A DNA stretch of 14,798 nucleotides from positions 1 to 14,798 of the forward strand of contig JAFAOZ010000302.1 of the NCBI GenBank assembly GCA_019247395.1, written 5' to 3'. The notes below the pieces were generated by a model that ran no database searches, was not told where the DNA came from, and saw only the letters and a list, made by a program, of their open reading frames with translations. Origin of the DNA: Vulcanimicrobiota bacterium (GTDB lineage Bacteria > Vulcanimicrobiota > Vulcanimicrobiia > Vulcanimicrobiales > Vulcanimicrobiaceae). Below are positions 1 through 6,927 of this stretch, piece by piece; the first letter of the stretch is position 1; each line of letters opens with the position of its first letter. The position numbers were made by a program, and so were the translations under genes.

Positions 1-1266
1 GTACTGCCGTCGCTCGGTCCGCAGACAGCGGAAACGCTTGGTCCCGGCCTTCCCGGGATCGACGCATGGCAAGCCGCCCCGGCGACGCTTCCGCTGCTCG
101 GCGCGGACGGCGTCTATCATCAAGGCGATGCCACCTTGGAACTCAGCGATGCGCTGCTCCCGTCACCGGCGGGGACGAACCTGCGCATGACGATGGGCTC
201 GTTCGTACTCGATCGCGGCGACAATGGGCGCTTCTCACTGCAGCTCGGACATTTTTGGACGGCCGGCGATCCGATCTCTACGACGACGTACTTCGGCGTG
301 AACCGTCAGCTTTATCCGAGCGTCCAAGGCCGGCTCTTCACCAGCGATCTCCAGAATCAAACGCAGACGATCGCCGGCGCACGAGCCTTCTTTCATCCGT
401 TACGCGGTTGGGACGTCACCGCAGAGCTTGGGCGGGCGTGGTACGACGCGGGGCTGGTGACTTATCCCGGTGCGAATCGCTTCGGCAATTACGAACACTT
501 CAGCATCGCGCGTCATTGGAAGAACGACACGGCGTCGTTGGAGTATCATCGCTTCGATCCGACGTACGCAACGCTCATCGCGCCCTACGGAATACCCGAG
601 AACGTCTGGAGCATCGCTTGGTCGTGGCCGGGCGTTTGGCTCAAGTCAAACTATCAGCTGGTCGATAACAGCGTCATTGGCGCCAATCGCGCCGGATTTC
701 GTTTCCGGTACGATCACCAAGGGAAGGTGCTGGAGTTCCACGCCGCCTACGGCGATTGGCGTCAACTCGTTCCCGAAACGATGGCCAACGCATCCCAGGT
801 CGGCTTCGTCGACGGTTTCTTTCTACTTCAAAAGAACGCTTTTGCAACGCTCGGACGCGATCGTCAGGCGGCTCTCTACCTAGCCTGGCATCTTCCGCAG
901 GACGATCTCGCCTTCGACGGCGTGGAAGACTATTTAAGCCGGCCGGCCGATGCGGGACAGCAACTCGACGTCGTTGCAACGCGATATCCGCAGGCGGTGT
1001 TGAGTTGGACGCACCATTTCAACAAAAAACTGCTCGCCGCGGGCGGATACGGACGTTTTGCAGCGATCGGAACATGGGCGGTTACGCCGGTCGACGGGAT
1101 TTATGGAGTGGGATTCGTCGGCGTCGAATTTGCGACGGGTCCGAAGACGGCATTTTTGGTCCAAGCTCGCCGCTACGCACTCGTCGGCGCGCCGTCGATC
1201 CCCTACGGGCCGCCGCCGACTATGCGCGGCAGCACGCTCATCGTCGATCAAAGGATTGCGTTGTGA
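1..1266 (+). CDS. Probable outer-membrane beta-barrel protein, 5' end outside window
   Basis: The frame is open from the first base to a TGA stop at 1264-1266, giving 421 visible residues. The start and any signal peptide lie upstream of the window. A TTG at 136 is the first possible start inside, but coding-like sequence precedes it, so I treat the gene as 5'-partial. The protein has no long hydrophobic helix. It consists of short stretches alternating polar and aromatic or aliphatic residues, rich in Trp, Tyr, Phe and Gly and separated by Asp/Asn/Gly/Pro turns, as in outer-membrane beta-barrels. The final residues (STLIVDQRIAL) resemble a last strand but end in Leu, not the usual Phe or Trp. 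I recognise no specific family. Its stop overlaps the start of the downstream Nramp transporter, which suggests a role in metal passage across the outer membrane. That role is inferred from context only; a periplasmic or surface beta-protein is the alternative. Confidence 0.72.
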   Translation, partial: VLPSLGPQTAETLGPGLPGIDAWQAAPATLPLLGADGVYHQGDATLELSDALLPSPAGTNLRMTMGSFVLDRGDNGRFSLQLGHFWTAGDPISTTTYFGVNRQLYPSVQGRLFTSDLQNQTQTIAGARAFFHPLRGWDVTAELGRAWYDAGLVTYPGANRFGNYEHFSIARHWKNDTASLEYHRFDPTYATLIAPYGIPENVWSIAWSWPGVWLKSNYQLVDNSVIGANRAGFRFRYDHQGKVLEFHAAYGDWRQLVPETMANASQVGFVDGFFLLQKNAFATLGRDRQAALYLAWHLPQDDLAFDGVEDYLSRPADAGQQLDVVATRYPQAVLSWTHHFNKKLLAAGGYGRFAAIGTWAVTPVDGIYGVGFVGVEFATGPKTAFLVQARRYALVGAPSIPYGPPPTMRGSTLIVDQRIAL

Positions 1267-2582
1267 CTGCTCCGGCGACGGCGACACGCGCAGCGCGCCC
1301 GAGCCTTTGGCGGGCGATCGTCATGTTTCTATCGATTGTCGGGCCGGGCATCATCACGGCCAACGCCGACAACGACGTGGGCGGCATCCTCACCTATTCG
1401 CAAGCAGGCGCGCAGTTCGGCTATTCGCTCCTGTGGCTGTTGATTCCAATGTTGATCGCAATGATCGTCGTCCAAGAGATGTGCTCGCGGATGGGAGCAA
1501 TCACCGGCAAGGGCCTCGCGGACCTGATACGCGAGAACTTCGGCGTCAAGGTCACCTTTTGGTGCCTCCTGCTCTTCGTACTCAGCGACGTCGGAAACAC
1601 CGCGACCGAGTTCGCCGGCGTGGCCTCGTCGGCGCCGATCTTCGGCGGCTATTTGCACGTACCCAATGTCGAAGCGTTCAAGATCGCGCTGGTGGCCGGC
1701 GCGGCGATCTTCGTCTTCCTCACCGTAACGCGGGGAACCGCAACGATTCTCGAGCGCGTCTTTTTCGTCTTCTGCTTCGCGTATGTCGCCTATATAGTGA
1801 GCGCCTTTCTCGTACACCCGAATTGGGGCGACGTGCTGCGGCAGACGATCGTTCCTCACTTCAACGCCTCTCGGGCGTACGTCCTAATGATCGTTGCAGT
1901 CATCGGAACGACGATATCGCCTTGGATGCAGTTTTATATCCAAGCCGCCGTGGTCGATAAAGGCATTCGAGAAGACGACTACGCGTATTCGCGGATCGAC
2001 GTCGTAACGGGTGGAGTTTGGGCAACCGTCATCGCGTATTTTATCATCGTATCCTGCGCCGCGACGATATTCTTGCACAACCTTCACTCCGCCAATCCGA
2101 TCGTCGTCAAAGACGTGGGCGACGTTGCCGTTGCGCTTCAACCCCTCGCCGGAAGATTCGCAGCACTGCTCTTTGCGCTCGGGCTGCTCAACGCAGCAGT
2201 ATTTACCGCTTCGATTCTGCCGTTATCCACGGCATATTATGTGTGCGAAGCCTTTGGGTTCGAACGCGGCGTGGATCACCGTTTCCGTGAAGCTCCGATT
2301 TTTTACTCGCTATACCTTGCGCTCATTATCATTGGAGCCGGCATCGTCATTTTACCCGGCGCGCCGTTGCTCGCCATCATTTTCTATTCGCAGGTCTTCA
2401 ACGGCGTCTTGCTTCCAATCGTGCTCGTGTTGATGCTGCTGCTCATCAATAACAAGCGGCTCATGGGAACATGGACGAACAGTCCGGCGTTCAACGTTAT
2501 CGCCTGGGCGGTCGTCGTTATCGTCGGCGTACTGACGGTCGTTTCAACCGTGCAAATCATCTTTCCATCGCTCGGAAGTTGA
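1263..2582 (+). CDS. Nramp-family (SLC11-like) divalent metal transporter
   Basis: This is a 439-residue inner-membrane protein with about 11 hydrophobic segments, the usual Nramp size. I chose the GTG at 1263 because it overlaps the previous stop as GTGA and sits about 26 residues before the TM1 motif GPGIITANADNDVGG. Aligning TM1 to the canonical GPG-x8-DPGN places D38-V39-G40-G41 at the DPGN site, so the metal-binding Asp is kept but the Pro and Asn are lost. TM6 reads GTTISPWMQFYIQAA, with S219-P220-W221 where classical MntH has Met-Pro-His. TM10 keeps a Q-x-x-N pattern (Q377, N380). Nramp proteins use the proton gradient to import Mn2+ or Fe2+, and the TM6 Met helps exclude Mg2+ and Ca2+. 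The substitutions place this protein in a divergent Nramp-like clade whose substrate cannot be assigned from sequence; Mg2+ or broad divalent transport is possible. It is translationally coupled to the barrel gene before it. Confidence 0.9.
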   Translation: MTAPATATRAARPSLWRAIVMFLSIVGPGIITANADNDVGGILTYSQAGAQFGYSLLWLLIPMLIAMIVVQEMCSRMGAITGKGLADLIRENFGVKVTFWCLLLFVLSDVGNTATEFAGVASSAPIFGGYLHVPNVEAFKIALVAGAAIFVFLTVTRGTATILERVFFVFCFAYVAYIVSAFLVHPNWGDVLRQTIVPHFNASRAYVLMIVAVIGTTISPWMQFYIQAAVVDKGIREDDYAYSRIDVVTGGVWATVIAYFIIVSCAATIFLHNLHSANPIVVKDVGDVAVALQPLAGRFAALLFALGLLNAAVFTASILPLSTAYYVCEAFGFERGVDHRFREAPIFYSLYLALIIIGAGIVILPGAPLLAIIFYSQVFNGVLLPIVLVLMLLLINNKRLMGTWTNSPAFNVIAWAVVVIVGVLTVVSTVQIIFPSLGS

Positions 2583-2585
2583 GCC

Positions 2586-2604
2586 GCCGAGGAATGATTC
2601 CGGC
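2586..2604. terminator. Possible bidirectional hairpin between convergent genes
   Basis: The 22-base gap between the convergent stops of the Nramp and LCP genes is almost filled by an inverted repeat. GCC (2586-2588) and GGAA (2591-2594) pair with TTCC (2598-2601) and GGC (2602-2604), with a 2-base bulge (GA) and a 3-base loop (TGA). No T-run follows on either strand, so it is a weak terminator candidate and could be chance. Confidence 0.3.
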
Positions 2605-3726
2605 TTACTCCATCTCCGGCGCAAGATCGGCCCCGATTACCAGTGCCGTCTTCGCTCCCGGGATTACTAGAGCCGCGAACGTCTTTGCCAGCGACGTTGC
2701 CGCCGGTGTATTTCCCACGACCACGCTGCGGCGCTTGACTTTGGAATGGATAAAGGTCGGAACGTTCCAGCCGGCGCCGCGCAACGCGCCGACGAGTGCG
2801 GTGTCGAGCTTGGCATTTCCGGTCGCATTAGCGACGAGAACCTCGTCCTGCGGCGGATCGCTCCGGCTAAAGAGCAGGGTGCCGATCAGCTTTGCCCAGC
2901 GCGGATCGGCGAAGACGACCGACGCGTCGCCAACCCATCCGGCTTTACTGGGCAACGTGAACGACCGCACGTTGTCGTCGGGCACGTCTCGGTAGATCGT
3001 CAGCAATGACCCGAGCTGCGAGTCGTTCAGCGTGGTGTGCACCTGTTTGCGAGCGAGCTGCAGGAGCGATGGGAGTTTCGTCCAGTTTGCCGGCTCGCTG
3101 ACCTCATTCATCAGTAGTTTGAGCACCTGCCGCTGGCGCGCTACGCGTCCGAAATCCGACGATGGATCGTTTCGAAAGCGGACGTATCCGGCGACTTGGC
3201 TCCCATCGAGGTGCTGCTCGCCCTTCTTTAAGTGAATGTGAAGGCCGCCGCTGTTGTCGTCGTAATCCATCGTCTCGTCGACGTTCACGTCGAGCCCGCC
3301 GATCGCGTCGACGATCGCCGCCGCACCCTCCGGCTGAAGCGCAACGATTGCATCGATGGGAACGCCGCCCAAGAGCGTACCGGCGACTTTTGCCGTCGCG
3401 TGAGCGCCGCCGAACGCATAGGCGGAGTTGATCTTGGCGAAGCCCTCGCCGGGTACGTTGACCCAGGTATCGCGCGGAATCGAGACCAGCGTCGCCGAGC
3501 GGCGCGCGACGTCGAGGTGCGCCAAAATGATCGTGTCGGTCGTCAATTCGTCGGCTTGGTAGCCCAGGATCAACAGATTGAGTTTGAGTTGCCCGAACGA
3601 CTGTTTGGCCGTTCGCGTAACGACTTGCTGCCGCAACGGCCCGCGCAGCAACAAGAAGCCAACGGCCACCGAAATCGCGGCCGCCATAAAGAGTAACCCA
3701 ATGCGGATGAACCGCTTCGATATCAT
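2605..3726 (-). CDS. LytR-CpsA-Psr (LCP) family protein with C-terminal LytR_C domain
   Basis: This 373-residue protein has a cytoplasmic basic tip (MISKRFIR), a membrane anchor at about residues 9-28 and an extracytoplasmic LCP domain at about 50-205. LCP landmarks are D64-T65, SIPRDTWV (82-89), KINSAYAFGG (98-107), VDAIGGLDVNV (139-149), YVRFRN (181-186) and DFGRVARQRQ (191-200). A second domain at about 294-367, containing VLVANATG and VVVGNT, fits LytR_C. LCP enzymes transfer undecaprenyl-linked glycopolymers to peptidoglycan or related acceptors on the outer face of the cytoplasmic membrane. The usual Arg just before the Asp-Thr pair is Thr here, while the later Arg cluster (R182, R184, R194, R198) is present. 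The ATG at 3726 is preceded by GGGGGA four bases upstream. The gene follows a membrane-protein gene 63 bases upstream, and that gap contains a strong hairpin. The family call is secure; the polymer attached is unknown. Confidence 0.93.
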   Translation of the reverse strand: MISKRFIRIGLLFMAAAISVAVGFLLLRGPLRQQVVTRTAKQSFGQLKLNLLILGYQADELTTDTIILAHLDVARRSATLVSIPRDTWVNVPGEGFAKINSAYAFGGAHATAKVAGTLLGGVPIDAIVALQPEGAAAIVDAIGGLDVNVDETMDYDDNSGGLHIHLKKGEQHLDGSQVAGYVRFRNDPSSDFGRVARQRQVLKLLMNEVSEPANWTKLPSLLQLARKQVHTTLNDSQLGSLLTIYRDVPDDNVRSFTLPSKAGWVGDASVVFADPRWAKLIGTLLFSRSDPPQDEVLVANATGNAKLDTALVGALRGAGWNVPTFIHSKVKRRSVVVGNTPAATSLAKTFAALVIPGAKTALVIGADLAPEME

Positions 3727-3742
3727 GAAATCCCCCGTAACT

Positions 3743-3770
3743 GCCCTGCGCGATCGCGGATCGCGCGGGC
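3743..3770 (-). promoter_or_regulatory. Strong GC-rich hairpin in the leader of the LCP gene
   Basis: On the plus strand, GCCC (3743-3746) and GCGCGATC (3748-3755) pair perfectly with GATCGCGC (3759-3766) and GGGC (3767-3770). This is a 12-bp stem with one bulged T (3747) and a 3-base loop (GCG). In the minus-strand transcript it lies after the stop of the membrane-protein gene and ends 16 bases before the LCP ATG, just upstream of its GGGGGA ribosome site. No U-run follows, so it is not a classic intrinsic terminator. It could be an attenuator, an mRNA stability or processing element, or an operator. Confidence 0.5.
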
Positions 3771-3789
3771 GTGTGCGTCAAGGCGAGCT

Positions 3790-4389
3790 TTAGTGCGCCG
3801 CTACTGGGGGTGCTCGTTCGCCGAAGGCGCCTGAGACCGGCAGAATATTTTTGAAACGAATGCGACGAACGCGCCGCGCTATCGGCGTTCCCGCAGGCGC
3901 GGCGTACGCCGCGATCGCGGTTACGATCGCGATGACGCGCAACGTCGTCCGGGCAATCTGCCGTTTCGACCGCGCCAGCAGGACCGCGACGATCGTGCAG
4001 ATCGTGGCGTGAATTGCAACGCTCACGGGCGCCGGGCCGCCGAGCCAAATCGTCGGCCCCAGCGGGTGATGCCAGACGAGCAACTGCTCCGACGTCTCCA
4101 TTACATAAAGCGCGAGCATCTGAAGCGCGAAGATCGTCGGTAGAACGGCGCCGAGCGCGCTGCCGCTGCGCTCGGCTACGACGGCGCGAGCTTTGCGAAC
4201 GAAGTATAGCGTGAGAAGAACGATTCCCGCCAGAATCGCGGGTACGACGTCGATGCTGCTGCGATCGGTAAAATTGCCCGCGCCGAACCAGCCCGCGTTA
4301 GAGCCGAACTCGACAAGCGGATCGGCGAGCCCCGCGGAGATCACGGCGAGCGCAATGCAGAAGCCCAGGCGCAATCGCGAAATCTTCAA
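3790..4389 (-). CDS. Multi-pass membrane protein of unknown function
   Basis: I do not recognise this 199-residue protein. It has about five hydrophobic segments (roughly 8-24, 48-65, 77-98, 120-139 and 149-166) and a basic C-terminal tail (ARRVRRIRFK, 171-180). The third segment and the loop after it carry closely spaced polar residues that look functional: Q90, E98, E101, H107, H108, then GGPAP (117-121) and H127. These could be metal or haem ligands, but nothing here proves it. The start is uncertain. The longest reading begins with TTG at 4389, with only a weak GGAA about 11 bases upstream; a second in-frame TTG lies five codons in. The gene sits 59 bases after mutS and 63 bases before the LCP gene, all on the same strand, so it may share their transcript. 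Codon use looks like the neighbours, so I take it as a real gene. Confidence 0.7.
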   Translation of the reverse strand: MKISRLRLGFCIALAVISAGLADPLVEFGSNAGWFGAGNFTDRSSIDVVPAILAGIVLLTLYFVRKARAVVAERSGSALGAVLPTIFALQMLALYVMETSEQLLVWHHPLGPTIWLGGPAPVSVAIHATICTIVAVLLARSKRQIARTTLRVIAIVTAIAAYAAPAGTPIARRVRRIRFKNILPVSGAFGERAPPVAAH

Positions 4390-4448
4390 GGTTAAAGGCG
4401 TTCCGTTGGCCCCATACCGAGCCCTCTTACGGTGATCTCAGCACAGAT

Positions 4449-6920
4449 TCAGGATAAGAGCGGCAGCTGGCGCTGCGGCGGCGGCCGTTTGGGCATTTTC
4501 TTGCGATGCGGAACGCGCGATTCGAGATCGGCTTCGCCGGAAAGCGCGTCGGCGATTTCCTGCGCGCGCTCAACAACCGCCGCCGGCATGCCGGCCATCC
4601 GCGCCACCTCAATGCCGAACGACCGCGAAGAGCTTCCAGGCTGAACGCGGGCGGAGAAAACCGGCGCACCGCCTCGCGCCCTATTCTCGACCGCCGTGAT
4701 GTGGTAATTCGCAACGCTCTTCCAATGATCGCTCAATGCGCAAAGCTCGTGGAAATGTGTGGCGAAGAGCACGAGCGGCGCCTGCTCTTGGAGATCGAGG
4801 AGAAATTCGCAAATCGCCTGCGCGATGGCGAGCCCGTCGAGCGTTCCGGTTCCCCGCCCGACTTCATCGATCAGCAGCAGCGAGCGGTGCGTGCTTCGGC
4901 GCATGATGTTCGCTGCTTCCGCCATTTCCATATAAAACGTCGATTGACCCGATGCCAGATCGTCGCCGGCACCGATCCGCGTAAAGATGCGATCTACGAC
5001 ACCCAGTTCCATGCGCTTTGCAGGAACGAATGAGCCGATCTGTGCCATGATGACGAGAAGACCGGTTTGCCGCAGGTACGTGGATTTTCCGCCCATATTC
5101 GGGCCCGTCAGGAGAATGAAGCGGCGATCGGCGACCCGCAACTCCAAATCGTTGGGCACGAACTTCGCATGCAGGATCGTCTCAATGACCGGATGCCGTC
5201 CTTCTTCGATGTCCACGATGCTGTCGTCGACGAAGAGCGGCCTCACGTAACCCCGCTCGGCCGCGCACTGCGCGAGCGCGGTCAGAACGTCGAGTTCGGC
5301 GATTGCCCCGGCAGCCTCGAGCAGCTCCCCGCTTTTCGACGCCACGCGCTCGACCAGGGCGTCGAAGAGCTGCTGTTCTAGGCGTTCTTGACGCGACTGT
5401 GCCGTGGAGATCGCGAGTTCGAGCTCTTTGAGCTCAGGAGTGATGTAGCGCTCTCCAGTCGTCAACGTTTGCTTTCGCACGTACTCCGCCGGCAGCTCGC
5501 CGGTGTACGCGCGGCTGATCTCAATTGCATAACCGAATGGACTTGCGTACTTCACTTTGAGCGTCTTGACGCCGGTTCGCTCGCGCTCGCGTTGTTCGAG
5601 CTCGGATATCTTCGAACGTGCATCGGTCCGCAGCGCAATGCACTCTGCCAGCTCGGCCGCCGCTGTCGGTCGAATTGCGCCCCCTTCGGCGAGCGTCGCG
5701 GGTGGTTCGTCCACGATCGTTTGGCGCAAATCATCTAGGAGCTCTTCAAAGTCGCCCACCGATTGCAGGATCGGTAACAATTCGCGCGGCGTGCTTTGTC
5801 GAAGTGGGCGCAGGAGTTCCAACGTTCGCCGCAACGATCCAAGATCGCGTGGAGTCGTCCGCCGAAAGCGTACTTTTTGCGCGATTCGCTCGAGATCGAA
5901 GATTCCTCGAAGCAGCTCGCGCAAGGCCTGACGACGTGTATGCTGCTCGAGCAGTGCGGCGACGCCATCCTGTCGCGCGGCGATCGCGTCGCGGTCCACG
6001 AGCGGCGCCAGGATCCATCGCGCGAGCGTTCGAGAGCCCATCGACGTCGCGCATTGGTCGAGCGTTGCAAGGAGCGTCGCGCGTGGGTTCTGACCCTGCG
6101 CTCGCGTTAGGTCGAGATTTTTTCGCGTCGCCGGGTCGAGCGCCAGAAATTGCCTCCGCCGATAGAGCTGCGGCGCAAGAACTCCGCCTTCACCGTTGGT
6201 GACGCCGGTGCGGCGAACGAAGGCGCCGAGTGCTTCGATCGCTCGATGGATCGCAAGCGACTCTTCCAGTGAAAAGTTCGAAAACGGCGGGCGGTCGTGC
6301 GATGCGACGATCTCGAGGCCCGGTGTCGCGAGTCGTGCGCCCATCGCGTCGATCGCGGGCATCATCGTAGCCCGAACTTCGGCCGGAACGTCGGCTACGA
6401 TTTCCGCCGGAGCAATGCGCGCCAACTCCGCAAGCAGCTCGTCGTATGCATCGTCTCCTTCGATGACCGTGGCCGCCGCGAAACTGGTTGAAACGTCGGC
6501 GTGCGCAACCGCAAACGTTTCTCCGGCGGCGGCAATCGCTGCGAGGTAGTTGTTTTGTTTGCCGTCGAGCAGCTGATCCTCGATCAGCGTCCCAGGCGTG
6601 ACGAGCCGCACGACGTCGCGGCGGACCAGTCGATTCGGCTGCGGCAACTCCAGCTGCTCCGCAAGCGCGACGATGAATCGTTGCGCGACCAGTTTCGCAA
6701 GGTAACCGGAAAGCGCATGATGGGGCACGCCGGCCATCGCAACCCGCTTACCGCCGCCGGCCTCCTTGCTCGTCAGCGCAATTTGCAGCGCTCGGGCAAT
6801 CGTCTCCGCGTCTTCGCCGTAGGCTTCGTAAAAGTCGCCAACGCGCGAGAGCAAGATCGCTTCGGGATGCTTCGCCTTCATCCCGAAATACTGTTCGAGC
6901 ATCGGCGAGAACTTCGTCAC
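4449..6920 (-). CDS. mutS: DNA mismatch repair protein MutS
   Basis: This 823-residue MutS1 protein recognises base mismatches and small loops in newly replicated DNA. The N-terminal domain has the mismatch-reading Phe-x-Glu motif as F30-Y31-E32 in RVGDFYEAYGED. The C-terminal ATPase has Walker A TGPNMGGKST (about 605-614), FTRIGAGDDLASGQSTF, Walker B LLLIDEVGRGTG (about 681-692) and FATHFHEL. The protein ends QRQLPLLS, which fits a sliding-clamp binding motif of the QLxLx type at the extreme C-terminus. I chose the GTG at 6920, seven bases after the miaB stop, because it gives the family-typical N-terminus shortly before MLEQYFGMKAKHPEA. The frame stays open upstream to 7088, but that stretch lies inside miaB, is Arg/Ser-rich and does not look like MutS. 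An ATG at 6902 is the alternative start. miaB-mutS order is common in bacteria, but mutL does not follow here. Confidence 0.97.
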   Translation of the reverse strand: MTKFSPMLEQYFGMKAKHPEAILLSRVGDFYEAYGEDAETIARALQIALTSKEAGGGKRVAMAGVPHHALSGYLAKLVAQRFIVALAEQLELPQPNRLVRRDVVRLVTPGTLIEDQLLDGKQNNYLAAIAAAGETFAVAHADVSTSFAAATVIEGDDAYDELLAELARIAPAEIVADVPAEVRATMMPAIDAMGARLATPGLEIVASHDRPPFSNFSLEESLAIHRAIEALGAFVRRTGVTNGEGGVLAPQLYRRRQFLALDPATRKNLDLTRAQGQNPRATLLATLDQCATSMGSRTLARWILAPLVDRDAIAARQDGVAALLEQHTRRQALRELLRGIFDLERIAQKVRFRRTTPRDLGSLRRTLELLRPLRQSTPRELLPILQSVGDFEELLDDLRQTIVDEPPATLAEGGAIRPTAAAELAECIALRTDARSKISELEQRERERTGVKTLKVKYASPFGYAIEISRAYTGELPAEYVRKQTLTTGERYITPELKELELAISTAQSRQERLEQQLFDALVERVASKSGELLEAAGAIAELDVLTALAQCAAERGYVRPLFVDDSIVDIEEGRHPVIETILHAKFVPNDLELRVADRRFILLTGPNMGGKSTYLRQTGLLVIMAQIGSFVPAKRMELGVVDRIFTRIGAGDDLASGQSTFYMEMAEAANIMRRSTHRSLLLIDEVGRGTGTLDGLAIAQAICEFLLDLQEQAPLVLFATHFHELCALSDHWKSVANYHITAVENRARGGAPVFSARVQPGSSSRSFGIEVARMAGMPAAVVERAQEIADALSGEADLESRVPHRKKMPKRPPPQRQLPLLS

Positions 6921-6927
6921 GCGCTCG

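Noticed and set aside
4582..4595. Perfect 14-bp palindrome GCCGGCATGCCGGC inside mutS
   Set aside because: It encodes the conserved Ala-Gly-Met-Pro-Ala stretch near the MutS C-terminal region; codon choice in GC-rich DNA explains it without a regulatory role.
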